Numbered from the stretch's first letter, positions 36,660-45,069 are shown. The stretch: 64,000 nt of DNA from Bacillota bacterium (GCA_023400055.1 JAEXFN010000061.1:45813-109812), one strand, 5' to 3'. Notes: generated from the sequence alone by a model not told the origin. Made by a program: numbers and translations.

Positions 36660-37748
36660 ATGGACAGAATACCGGATACAATGACAGCGCTGGAGCTGCT
36701 GGGTCCCGGCGAATACGAACTGCGGCAAGTGCCGGTTCCTTCACTTAACGATGACGAAGTGCTCTGCCGGATCCGGGCGGTGGCGATCTGCGGCAGCGAT
36801 CCCAAGATTATTAAGGGATTGAGCGCCGGCAAATGGCCTCCGGCCTATCCGTTTATTCCCGGCCATGAATGGGCCGGCGAAGTGGTAGCCGTGGGCAAAA
36901 ACGTCTTCGGTTTTCAACCCGGCGACCGGGTGGCGGGCGAAGCCCACAGCGGTTGCGGCTTTTGTTCGAATTGCCTGAAGGGGAATTACAACTTGTGCCA
37001 GAATTACGGCAAACCGGAGACCGGCCACCGCCATTACGGTCATCTTTCTAGCGGCGCTTATGCTCAATATAACCTCTACCGGCCGCGCAGCATCAAAAAG
37101 ATGCCCGCCGCCGTTTCTTTTGCCCAGGGTTCCCTGGTGGATACCGCCGGAATCGCGCTGCACGGGCTGGAGCTGACCGGGATCACTCCCGGCGGAACCG
37201 CGGTGGTCATCGGCCCGGGGCCGGTCGGGCTGCTTACGGTACTCTTGGCGCGGCTGCTCGGAGCGGCCAGGATCATCGTGGTCGGCCGGGGCACCCGTCT
37301 GGAGGCTGCCGGAAGATTAGACCGGGATCTGCTGCCGGTGGACTTCAGCAAAACGGATCCGGTTGCCGCGGTGCGGGCCGTGACCGGCGCTGGCGGCGCC
37401 GACGAGGTTTTCGAATGCTCGGGAGCGGAAGGGACCCTCAAACAAGCGCTCCAAATGGTTAAACGCGGGGGCAAAGTGGGACTATTGGGAATTCCCCCCG
37501 CCCAACTGGAGGAAAAAGTGCCTTTCGCCCAGATCGTTTTGGATGAGATCGCTATCCTCGGCTCCCGGGCCAATCCCAATGTGAGCGGCAAAGTGTTGCA
37601 AATGATGGCTGCAGGGCGGCTGGCGGTTGAAAAGCTGATCACCCACAAGTTTCCTTTGACGGACTTCGATAAAGCGTACGATATTTTTGTAAACCGTAAA
37701 GAAGGGGCTGTTAAGGTCATTATTGAACCCAACGGCCCGGAAAGTTGA
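36660..37748 (+). CDS. Zinc-dependent medium-chain dehydrogenase 2
   Basis: A 362-residue dehydrogenase related only distantly to its neighbour. Catalytic-zinc residues are Cys44 (AICGSD) and His69-Glu70 (GHEW), and structural cysteines are 99, 102, 105 and 113. The nucleotide-binding loop is VIGPGPVGLL. AGGAGG precedes the ATG. It is the last gene of the cyclitol locus and probably oxidises a ring or open-chain hydroxyl. Together with dehydrogenase 1 it may replace IolG and IolM. No obvious intrinsic terminator with a T run follows. Confidence 0.82.
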   Translation: MDRIPDTMTALELLGPGEYELRQVPVPSLNDDEVLCRIRAVAICGSDPKIIKGLSAGKWPPAYPFIPGHEWAGEVVAVGKNVFGFQPGDRVAGEAHSGCGFCSNCLKGNYNLCQNYGKPETGHRHYGHLSSGAYAQYNLYRPRSIKKMPAAVSFAQGSLVDTAGIALHGLELTGITPGGTAVVIGPGPVGLLTVLLARLLGAARIIVVGRGTRLEAAGRLDRDLLPVDFSKTDPVAAVRAVTGAGGADEVFECSGAEGTLKQALQMVKRGGKVGLLGIPPAQLEEKVPFAQIVLDEIAILGSRANPNVSGKVLQMMAAGRLAVEKLITHKFPLTDFDKAYDIFVNRKEGAVKVIIEPNGPES

Positions 37749-38569
37749 GTTGAGTCCCAATTTTCGGGATCCTTCGCCGGTTTGCAAATTTGCCGCACGA
37801 GTTGCGTTTCATTAGAAATTAACTAAAATTGCTTCGAAATGTTTGAAAGAGAGGTCGCTTGATGATTATCAAGTCAGCCTCACATCGGAAACCGGGACCT
37901 GAGCAATCGAGCTTTGACCCATGACCGGAAGTCCGTCGGTTTCACCGACGGACTCTCCAATGAAAGACGACTTTCATACTTGTTATTATATCGTGAAAAG
38001 CCGGGCCTGAAGTATCGTTTTCGTACGCAAAAAATATCATCTGCATCCCGAAATCGAGTCAATCAATTGAAGGATAGAATCTTCGTCTGAGCCATGGTTG
38101 GAGGATTTTGGGGTATGATGATTTTAAATTTTTGGGCCTAAAACAAGGATTCCGCATGATGGTTCCGGGCCGACGGCGATGCTTTCATCCGGGCAACAAC
38201 GCCGCGCAGCCGCCATCCTTGGCGGCTGTTTGAATGCAAAAATGGATAGGCTTCTTTTTTAGGCTAGATTATCCACCCGAACGGTCTACAGGGAGGTAGA
38301 CCGGCACGGCATTGCGAATGGAGCGCATGCCGTTGCCCAACAAAAATTACTTTCAAGCAGAGATGCGATTGGTAGAATAGATTCTTAATAGCATTCGGTA
38401 CGTTTGGTAAAGTCAAATGCCAGGTCAAGGGCCGGCATGAGGCCCTGCGGCAGGGTAGGTCCACGGTGTTGGGGTTGGCCGTTCAACCCCTGGACACTTC
38501 GTACAGGATTAAGATGGATAGACAAGGCTTTCTCCCAAGATACGACTTTCAGTCACTCAAAGAGCTCTC
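37749..38569. other. Gene-free region with several hairpins
   Basis: About 820 bases without a credible gene. Four stable hairpins are visible. GTCCGTCGG pairs with CCGACGGAC at 37931-37953. CAGCCGCCA pairs with TGGCGGCTG at 38207-38228. CGGTCTAC pairs with GTAGACCG at 38282-38303. At 38459-38495 a two-part stem forms from GTCCA/TGGAC and GGGGTTG/CAACCCC with a one-sided 7-base bulge. A single near-consensus DnaA box, TTATCCACC, lies at 38269-38277. The density of structure suggests decayed mobile DNA or an unrecognised non-coding RNA; I cannot decide. Confidence 0.5.
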
Positions 38570-38872
38570 TCATTAACAAAACAAACTCACTTATCCACAA
38601 AAAGAGCTTGTTGAACGACTGAAAGAGCTCACTTATTCACAAAAAGAGTTCTTTTATTAACAAAACAAGCTCGTTTATCCACAAAAAGAGCTTGTTGAGC
38701 GACTGAAAGAGCTCACTTATTCACAAAAAGAGCTCTTTTATTAACAAAACAAGCTATTTTATCCACAAAATGAGCTTGTTAAGTGACTGAAAGAGCTTAC
38801 TTATTCACAAAAAGAGTTCTTTTATTAACAAAACAAGCTCGTTTATCCACAAAAAGAGCTCACTTATTCACA
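38570..38872 (+). repeat. 21-bp-phased array of DnaA-box-like 9-mers (84-bp higher-order repeat)
   Basis: The array is built from 21-bp monomers grouped into an 84-bp unit present about three and a half times. Exact TTATCCACA occurs at 38591, 38675, 38759 and 38843. Exact TTATTCACA occurs at 38633, 38717, 38801 and 38864. TTATTAACA occurs at 38654, 38738 and 38822, with TCATTAACA at 38570. Every fourth monomer (38612, 38696, 38780) is degenerate. Consecutive sites in one orientation are exactly 21 bases, or two helical turns, apart. TTATCCACA is the classical high-affinity DnaA box and TTATTCACA fits the relaxed consensus. Monomers also carry AAAAAGAGCTC-like linkers. All frames are broken by stops. 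Confidence 0.9.
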
Positions 38873-38915
38873 GAAAGACCCTTCCGAAGCTTAGGAAACT
38901 CCGTGAAGCCTGGAT

Positions 38916-39455
38916 TCATATTCCTTTATGCTTTTCCCGGAATTTCCGCACCTTGATCAACGAAGCGCAGGTGTTGCCGCACCATTTGCGGGTGCTGCTC
39001 TTGCTGTCGTCATAAAAGACCCAGCGGCAATCGGGGTTTTCACATTGGCGGAGCCGGTCGAGCGGGTAATGGGCGAGCAGCTCGAACAGCGAGGCGGTAA
39101 TTTTGGCCAGGGCGTAATTCCAGTCCCATTGGAGCGGTTTCAGCTCCAGCTGAAACTGTCCTGCCGCAGCCGCTGCTTCATAGCGCAGCGGCGCCAGGCG
39201 CAAATAACGGTTGGCCGCGGCCAGTTGCTCCCCGGTCAGGGTTTCTTTGCGGCAGAGCGTCCCGATGATCTCCGTCAACAGGCTTCGCAAGGCCAGCAAC
39301 TCGTCCAATTGGGCCGCGGAAGGCGCTGCCAGGTCCGCCAGCCTCCAATGCTCCAGAAAATCGGCCAGCCAGTCCCGGTCGCGCAACGGATCCCGGTAAG
39401 GCTTATGGGTGATGTACCACTGGCTGTTTACCAGATCGAAACAGAGCAAGTCCAT
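38916..39455 (-). CDS. CGNR zinc-finger / ABATE-domain protein
   Basis: A 179-residue protein with an N-terminal ABATE-type domain (MDLLCFDLVNSQWY...) and a C-terminal CGNR-type zinc finger (RQCENPDCRWVFYDDSKS, then RKWCGNTCASLIKVRKFREKHK). The zinc cysteines are present, but the fourth residue of the CGNR motif is Thr instead of Arg. These proteins are thought to be DNA-binding stress regulators. The start at 39455 is backed by AAAGGAGGAGG nine bases upstream. It is transcribed toward the DnaA-box-like array and ends 44 bases from it. Confidence 0.85.
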   Translation of the reverse strand: MDLLCFDLVNSQWYITHKPYRDPLRDRDWLADFLEHWRLADLAAPSAAQLDELLALRSLLTEIIGTLCRKETLTGEQLAAANRYLRLAPLRYEAAAAAGQFQLELKPLQWDWNYALAKITASLFELLAHYPLDRLRQCENPDCRWVFYDDSKSSTRKWCGNTCASLIKVRKFREKHKGI

Positions 39456-39692
39456 GGCGTAAACCTCCTCCTTTAGTATAACCTGACGGCGGGGCAAAAC
39501 GCAATCCAATGCTGGCGATTGGCGATCCGCCGGCTCCCGGGGGAGAAGCGATGTCGGGCTGACCGGGCTGACTTTTATAAAACGGAACGGATCATCCCCG
39601 CGGCCAAAATGATTGATAGCCCTTTCCGCTTTTGGGAATGCTTTGGATGATAGCTTTTTGGCGATGATTGTCGGAGGAGAGGGGAGAATGGT

Positions 39693-40850
39693 TTGATTTT
39701 AAAAAAATTGACGACTTTGGCAGTATTGATTGCGCTGACGCTCTCCGGCGCAGTCCCGGCGCTGGCGGATTTCAAAATCGATGCCCGGGCGGCGGTCCTG
39801 ATGGATCCGGTCAGCGGGCGGGTCCTGTTTGGCCAGGATGAACATAAACGCCTGCCGCCGGCCAGCGTCACCAAGGTAATGACGATGCTGATGATCCTGA
39901 ACGATATTCATTCCGGCCGGGCGCACTGGAACGATCGCATCACGACCTCGCCGGTGGCCGCCTATATGGGCGGCTCTCAGGTTTATCTGAAGGAAGGCGA
40001 GGTCTTCCCGCTCCGGGAGTTGTTTAAGACCATCGCGGTAGTCTCGGCCAACGATTCCAGCGCAGCCATTGCCGAACACCTTTACGGGTCGGTGCCCGAT
40101 TTCGTGGATGCCATGAACGACAAGGCCAAGGCGATGGGGCTGAAGGATACCCATTTCGCCAATGAGACGGGGTTGCCGGATCCCGAGCATTACAGCAGCG
40201 CCTATGATCTGGCGGAGATGTCCCGGGCGCTGATGAAATACCCGGAGATTTTCAGTTTCACTTCGATCTGGCTGGATAGCTTCCGGGGCGGCAAGTTCAT
40301 GTTGCGCAATACCAACGACTTGCTTAAAGCCTACCGGGGCTGCGACGGACTGAAAACCGGCCACACCGACGAGGCCAAATTTTGTTTAGCGTCTACCGCC
40401 AAGCGCGGCGATTTTCGACTGCTCGGGGTGATCCTGGGGGCCGCCACCAGTGAAAAACGGGTTACCGAGAGCCGCCGCTTGTTGGACTACGGGTTTCGTA
40501 ACTTTCAATGGAAGACGATCAAGGATACCAAAGCACCAGTCGGCCAGGTATATATCAGCGCGACCCAAAAACGGCAAATTCCGGTCAAGTTGAAGGAGGA
40601 TTTCGGCGTGGTAGTCGAGCGGGGCAAGGACCAGCTGATTAAGACCAGGATTACCGCCGATCCCCGGCTGAAACTGCCGGCACCCGCCGGCGCGAAAGTC
40701 GGAACGATCGCCGCCTATCTGGGCGGGAAAGCGATTGCCGAGGCGCCGGTCTACGCGGTGGAACGGGTCAACGAGGCCAACTTCCTGACCCGGACGTGGC
40801 GTTGGTTTTGGGATTTATTGACCGGACTTTTCCACAAGAAGGTCCGGTAA
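39693..40850 (+). CDS. D-alanyl-D-alanine carboxypeptidase (penicillin-binding protein 5/6 family)
   Basis: A 385-residue exported serine peptidase that trims pentapeptide side chains of peptidoglycan. The signal peptide is LTTLAVLIALTLSGAVPALA. Active-site motifs are Ser58-x-x-Lys61 (SVTK), Ser118-Ala-Asn120 and Lys221-Thr-Gly (KTGHT). A C-terminal beta domain follows, with a terminal amphipathic tail (RTWRWFWDLLTGLF) that should attach it to the membrane. The start is TTG 39693 behind GGAGGAGAGGGGAG. In spore-formers relatives such as DacB and DacF shape cortex peptidoglycan; whether this copy is sporulation-specific is unknown. Confidence 0.92.
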   Translation: MILKKLTTLAVLIALTLSGAVPALADFKIDARAAVLMDPVSGRVLFGQDEHKRLPPASVTKVMTMLMILNDIHSGRAHWNDRITTSPVAAYMGGSQVYLKEGEVFPLRELFKTIAVVSANDSSAAIAEHLYGSVPDFVDAMNDKAKAMGLKDTHFANETGLPDPEHYSSAYDLAEMSRALMKYPEIFSFTSIWLDSFRGGKFMLRNTNDLLKAYRGCDGLKTGHTDEAKFCLASTAKRGDFRLLGVILGAATSEKRVTESRRLLDYGFRNFQWKTIKDTKAPVGQVYISATQKRQIPVKLKEDFGVVVERGKDQLIKTRITADPRLKLPAPAGAKVGTIAAYLGGKAIAEAPVYAVERVNEANFLTRTWRWFWDLLTGLFHKKVR

Positions 40851-40912
40851 AGCTCGGCCTAGCCGGTAAGACCGGTGCCATTGGGGAGAAGGTAACGGTA
40901 AATTAGTTCGAT

Positions 40913-40940
40913 GACCGGGCTGGATTCAGCCCGGTCTTTG
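40913..40940 (+). terminator. Intrinsic terminator after the carboxypeptidase gene
   Basis: GACCGGGCT (40913-40921) pairs perfectly with AGCCCGGTC (40928-40936) and is followed by TTTG. The remaining 300 bases up to the TetR-type gene show nothing recognisable. Confidence 0.7.
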
Positions 40941-41239
40941 TCATGAGCGGAAAATTGCCACGAATGCTTCGTCGCAGCCCTAAATATGAATGAGATGACA
41001 ATAGGGAGAGCCCGATGGGCTTGCCCGGGCGGGCACGGCGACCTGTGATTGGAAGGAGCGGATTCCGTCAAAATTTACGAATTTTGAAGGAAATGGCATC
41101 TAGGCCATAAGAACAGCTATTTAGTGACGGTAAACTTTCCGCAGTTCGATTTGCGCCGCCCGGAAACGGGAATTACAATGAAAATATTGACTAATGGTCG
41201 GATAAAGACCTAAATTCGGCAAATGGGGGAGGCGGTCTC

Positions 41240-41860
41240 TTGACAGTGGCCAGTCGGAGAGAACGGGAACAGCAGATGCGCCGGGAAGTGATTATGGTTG
41301 CCGCGCAAAAACTTTTTGGGCAGAAAGGGTTTGAGCTCACCACGGTGGATGAGATCGCCGCCGAGGCCGAGCTGGGCAAAGGAACGATCTATTCTTATTT
41401 TAAAAGCAAGGATGAGATTTACATCGCCATTCTCGAAAAAGGACTGGAGATCCTGCGCGAAAGGATGAACCGGGTGATCGCCGAAGGGAAGTCAGCCACC
41501 GAAACCCTGTACGGCCTGTATGACACCTTTATCCAGTACCACCGGGAACGGCACGGCCTGATCGAAACCCTCTTTATGCAAGTGGATGAACAGGTCTTCA
41601 TCCGCCTCGGCGATTTGGTGCGGGGACTCAAGAACAAATCGTCGGAATGGGTCGAGCTGGTGAGCCGGGTCCTGCAGGCCGGGATCGTCGGCGGCGAGTT
41701 CGTCAGCTTTGACGTGGATAAAATGGCGAAGACCATTATCGGCTTGATTCTGGGGATCATTCTCCAGTACGAGATGGGCCGGATCAATGAGGATCTCGAT
41801 GATTACCGGCAAGCCATCTTCCAGTTGGCCATGTACGGGATTCATAAACAGATGGCCTAA
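41240..41860 (+). CDS. TetR-family transcriptional regulator
   Basis: A 206-residue repressor. The helix-turn-helix is at about residues 12-60 (IMVAAQKLFGQKGFELTTVDEIAAEAELGKGTIYSYFKSKDEI), and a ligand-binding helical domain follows. The TTG at 41240 is seven bases behind GGGGGAGG. It lies immediately before the tripartite exporter genes and probably represses them, releasing on binding a toxic or signalling molecule. A possible operator is listed at 41901-41922. Confidence 0.9.
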   Translation: MTVASRREREQQMRREVIMVAAQKLFGQKGFELTTVDEIAAEAELGKGTIYSYFKSKDEIYIAILEKGLEILRERMNRVIAEGKSATETLYGLYDTFIQYHRERHGLIETLFMQVDEQVFIRLGDLVRGLKNKSSEWVELVSRVLQAGIVGGEFVSFDVDKMAKTIIGLILGIILQYEMGRINEDLDDYRQAIFQLAMYGIHKQMA

Positions 41861-41885
41861 AACGGGGGCAATTTTTTTATTTATT

Positions 41886-41922
41886 TTGACTGCCAGTCGA
41901 TTATCGTCTTTAAATTCGATAA
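41886..41922 (+). promoter_or_regulatory. Possible promoter and TetR-type operator of the exporter
   Basis: TTGACT (41886-41891) could be a -35 box, with an AT-rich weak -10 region 17-19 bases on. An inverted repeat TTATCG-N10-CGATAA (41901-41922) overlaps that -10 region, where a TetR-type dimer would block transcription. It ends at the ribosome site AAAGGAG of the TolC-type gene. Confidence 0.45.
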
Positions 41923-41935
41923 AGGAGTGGAGCGA

Positions 41936-43372
41936 ATGAAAGCAAAGGCGCGACGCTGGCCGGTGATTGCCGGATGGCTGATGGCGGTGATCATTTGGGG
42001 ACTGGGTTCGGGGTGCCTGGCCGAAACCCCGGCGGGACAGAATTTAACGGTGGATCAGGCGGTCCAGATCGCCATGACCAACAGTCTGCAACGCCGGCTG
42101 GCCCAGGGCGACGTCCAAACCGCCCGGGAGAAGGTGGCCCAAGCCGCCTCCGCCTACGGCCCGCAAGTTACTCTGAGCGGCGCCTACAATCACCTGAACA
42201 ATCCGCCGGACATCGTCACGGTCGGCCGGGGCTTGGCGCAATTGAATAATGGGCTGGATCAACTGGCCGACATTTTGGCCGCGGGAAGTCCGGCCAACCC
42301 TTATTTACAGGCGGCTGCCGCCCAGCTCCAGCGGGAGGAACTGCCCGACGACGGCCTCAACTACTACGGCCTGCAAGTGAATCTGGTCCAGCCGCTCTAT
42401 ACCGGCAATAAGCTGACGGCCGCCAACAAACAGGCCCGGGCCAATCAGGAAAACGCCGAGGCCAACTTGAGCGCGGCCGAGAACAGCCTGGTGCTGGAGG
42501 TCAAGAAAGCCTATTATACGGTCTTATTCACCCAGCGGCTGGCGGTGACGATGGATGAGGCGGTGGCCAGCATGCAGCACCATCTGGCTGAAGCCAACGC
42601 CTATTATAAAGCGGGAATGGTGCCGCGGCTCGATGTGATGCGGGCCGAGGTCAAACTGGCCGACCTGCAGCAGAAGCAGCTGCTGGCTCAGAACAGTCTG
42701 AATCTGGCCAAGAGCGCGCTCAACTTCGTCCTGGGCGTGGATCTGAACATGGTTTACGTCCTGGAGGACCGGATGAGCGCGGGGCCGTTGCCCGGGGATC
42801 TGCCATCGTGCCAGGCGCAGGCCCTGGCGAACCGGCCGGAACTGGCGGCCATCGGCGCCAAGGTGGAGATGGCCCGCCAAGCGGTGAGCATCGCCCGGAG
42901 TGGCAAGAAACCGACCGTGGCCCTGGTGCTCGACGGCCATAAGATCGAGCCCAACAACGAAGAGCCGTCGTTGACCATCGGGGTGGTCGCGACCATGAAG
43001 GTTTACGACCACGGCATGGTCGATCATCAGGTGGCCGAGGCCCAGAGCGTGCTGGAGCAGGCCGTCACGGGACAGCAGCTGTTGGAGCGGGGAGTGAAGC
43101 TCGAGGTGGAACAGGCTTACCGCAACGCCGCGGCGACGCTGGCTACCATTCAGGTGGCCGAGAAGAGTCTGGCCCAGGCCCAGGAGACGCTGCGGATGGC
43201 GGAGATCAGCTATCAGGCCGGGCTCAGCACTTCGCTGGAACGGATCGATGCCGAAGTCGGCCTGACCCAGGCCAAGACCAATTACAGCCAGGCCCTGAGC
43301 ACGTATAACATCGCCTTGGCCCAACTGGACAGGGCCATGGGAATGGGCAAGGGTAAGGAGGGTTTCCGATGA
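41936..43372 (+). CDS. TolC-family outer-membrane efflux protein
   Basis: A 478-residue TolC-like protein. After a signal peptide (WPVIAGWLMAVIIWGLGSGCLA) come two repeats of the outer-membrane efflux protein fold, with long Ala/Gln/Glu-rich coiled helices (NQENAEANLSAAENSLVLEVKKAYYTV, RLDVMRAEVKLADLQQKQLLAQ) and the typical end SYQAGLSTSLERIDAEVGLTQAKTNYSQAL. It would form the trimeric duct through an outer membrane, so the organism should be diderm. The ATG at 41936 has AAAGGAG eight bases upstream. Its stop codon overlaps the adaptor gene start by four bases. Confidence 0.92.
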   Translation: MKAKARRWPVIAGWLMAVIIWGLGSGCLAETPAGQNLTVDQAVQIAMTNSLQRRLAQGDVQTAREKVAQAASAYGPQVTLSGAYNHLNNPPDIVTVGRGLAQLNNGLDQLADILAAGSPANPYLQAAAAQLQREELPDDGLNYYGLQVNLVQPLYTGNKLTAANKQARANQENAEANLSAAENSLVLEVKKAYYTVLFTQRLAVTMDEAVASMQHHLAEANAYYKAGMVPRLDVMRAEVKLADLQQKQLLAQNSLNLAKSALNFVLGVDLNMVYVLEDRMSAGPLPGDLPSCQAQALANRPELAAIGAKVEMARQAVSIARSGKKPTVALVLDGHKIEPNNEEPSLTIGVVATMKVYDHGMVDHQVAEAQSVLEQAVTGQQLLERGVKLEVEQAYRNAAATLATIQVAEKSLAQAQETLRMAEISYQAGLSTSLERIDAEVGLTQAKTNYSQALSTYNIALAQLDRAMGMGKGKEGFR

Positions 43373-44373
43373 AGATGGCCGGGAAGTTGTTGGTGGGGTT
43401 GGTCATTTTATTGCTGGGAGCGGTTTTGGTCTTTGCCGTGCTGAACCATTCCCGGGCCACGGTGGCCGGCGGTAACGCCCAGCCGGTCGAGATCAGCGGC
43501 AGCCTGGAGGCGGAGGAAACCGACGTCAATGTGAAGATCCCCGGCCGGGTGGCCCGGATAATGGTCGACGAGGGGGATGAGGTCGTCGCCGGCCAAGTGA
43601 TCGCGGTCATGGAAGCCGACAACATCGCGGCCAAGGCGGAATTGGCCAAAGCTGCCGTGGCCGCCGCCAATTACCAGTACGAGAAGGCCAAAAACGGCGC
43701 CCGGCCGCAACAGCTGGAACAGGCGCGCGAGATGATGGCTCAGGCCAAAGCCGGTTACGATCTGGCCCAGAGCACCTACAACCGGCTGACCCTCTTATAT
43801 AAGGAGGGGGTCCTGGCCCAGCAGAAGCTGGATGTCGCCGGCACCGAGTTGGAAGTGGCCCGGGCCCGCTATAATGCGGCCAAGGAGCAATACGACCTGG
43901 TCAAGGAGGGTGCCCAAAAAGAGGATATCGAGTCCGCGGCGGCCTTGGTCCGGCAGGCCCAGGCCGCGGCGGCGGAGGTTCAGACCTATCTGGACGACGC
44001 CAAGGTCAAGGCGCCGCTATCGGGGACGATCACCATGAAAGCGGTGAGCAACGGCGAGTTGGTCTCCACCGGGATGCCCATTGTCACTATCAGCGATCTC
44101 AATGACATTCATGTGGAAGTGAAGGTGCGCGAGACGGCGCTGGACCAGTTCCGGCTGGGGCAGACCGTTCCGGTGCGGGTCCTGGGGGTGCCCGGCAAGG
44201 TTTACCAGGGCAAGGTGTATAATATCGGCGCCAAGCCCAGTTACGCCACGGAGCGGGCCTATCAGGAGAAAGGCGAGCGCGATCTGGTCGCCTTCGGGGT
44301 CAAGATCCGGCTCGACAATTCCGACCGGAAGCTCCGACCGGGAATGACCGCCGTGATTTCGCTGGCGCGCTAG
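43369..44373 (+). CDS. HlyD-family membrane-fusion (adaptor) protein
   Basis: A 334-residue periplasmic adaptor that links an inner-membrane pump to TolC. One N-terminal anchor helix (LLVGLVILLLGAVLVFAVL) is followed by a lipoyl half-motif (VKIPGRVARIMVDEGDEVVAGQVIAVMEAD), a helical hairpin with coiled coils (about 85-200) and the second lipoyl half (KAPLSGTITMKAVSNGELVSTGMPIVTI), then a beta-barrel. The order matches the YbhG/EmrA group. The start codon overlaps the TolC-type gene (ATGA). Confidence 0.92.
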   Translation: MKMAGKLLVGLVILLLGAVLVFAVLNHSRATVAGGNAQPVEISGSLEAEETDVNVKIPGRVARIMVDEGDEVVAGQVIAVMEADNIAAKAELAKAAVAAANYQYEKAKNGARPQQLEQAREMMAQAKAGYDLAQSTYNRLTLLYKEGVLAQQKLDVAGTELEVARARYNAAKEQYDLVKEGAQKEDIESAAALVRQAQAAAAEVQTYLDDAKVKAPLSGTITMKAVSNGELVSTGMPIVTISDLNDIHVEVKVRETALDQFRLGQTVPVRVLGVPGKVYQGKVYNIGAKPSYATERAYQEKGERDLVAFGVKIRLDNSDRKLRPGMTAVISLAR

Positions 44374-44415
44374 CATGAGCATTGTTGAGCGGCTGCGGGG
44401 AGAGGGGATGAGGCC

Positions 44416-45069
44416 TTGGGCAATGTGCTGGAGATGAAGGGCGCCGGCTGCCGCCGGGGAAGGCGGGCCGGGTGGCTGCTGGAAGGGATCGATCTGGCCG
44501 TCGCCGCCGGGGAGCGCACCGCCGTCTTCGGAACGAGCGGCGCGGGAAAGACCGCCCTGGCGGAACTGGCCGCCGGATTGCGCCGGCCCGAGCGAGGGAC
44601 GGTCGAACGATCCGGGGCGATCAGCCTGGTCACCCAGGAGTTCTCCTGGTACCGGGATCTGACGGTCGCCGAAAATCTGGAGTTCTGTCGTTTGATACAG
44701 GCCGACGACGGAACGCGGCTGCCGCTGATCCTGGCCGCCACCGGCCTGGCCGGTTGGGAGAAAACGCGGGCCGCCGCACTGCCCGCCGCTTTGCGGCCGA
44801 TGCTCCAGATCGCCTGCGCGTTGTTGGGCGACCCCGATCTGTTGATCCTGGATGAGCCGACCCAAAGCCTGGATCAGCCGCTGCGGGGGAAACTGGCGGC
44901 GATCCTGGATCAGTGGGCGCTGGCCGGAACCACCGTCCTCATCTGCACCAGCGATGCGGATCTGGCCGCTCGTTGCGCGACGGTTTATCATCTGAAAGGC
45001 GGCAGATTAAGCAAGTTGGCGGCCGCCGGCTCGCCGACCGGGATAACGGCGGGGGAGGCGGCGCCATGA
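44416..45069 (+). CDS. ABC exporter ATPase with degenerate signature and switch motifs
   Basis: A 217-residue ATPase subunit. Walker A (GTSGAGKT, residues 39-46), the Q-loop (Gln74) and Walker B (LLILDEPTQSLD, from 142) are intact. In place of the LSGGQ signature the protein reads LPAALRP (122-128), and the switch histidine is replaced by Ser179 (ICTSDAD). Both positions are normally needed for ATP hydrolysis. TTG 44416 is the assumed start. It is coupled by a four-base overlap to the permease gene. It may be a regulatory or slow ATPase, or a partner of another ATPase; sequencing error is unlikely to alter two separate motifs in frame. Confidence 0.82.
   Translation: MGNVLEMKGAGCRRGRRAGWLLEGIDLAVAAGERTAVFGTSGAGKTALAELAAGLRRPERGTVERSGAISLVTQEFSWYRDLTVAENLEFCRLIQADDGTRLPLILAATGLAGWEKTRAAALPAALRPMLQIACALLGDPDLLILDEPTQSLDQPLRGKLAAILDQWALAGTTVLICTSDADLAARCATVYHLKGGRLSKLAAAGSPTGITAGEAAP

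Noticed and set aside
38404..38622. 72-residue open frame entering the DnaA-box-like array
   Set aside because: Its second half is translated repeat sequence and the first half forms hairpins; no ribosome site.
38570..38872. Replication origin
   Set aside because: Despite the DnaA-box-like sites there is no dnaA, dnaN, gidA or rpmH neighbourhood and no obvious AT-rich unwinding element beside the array.
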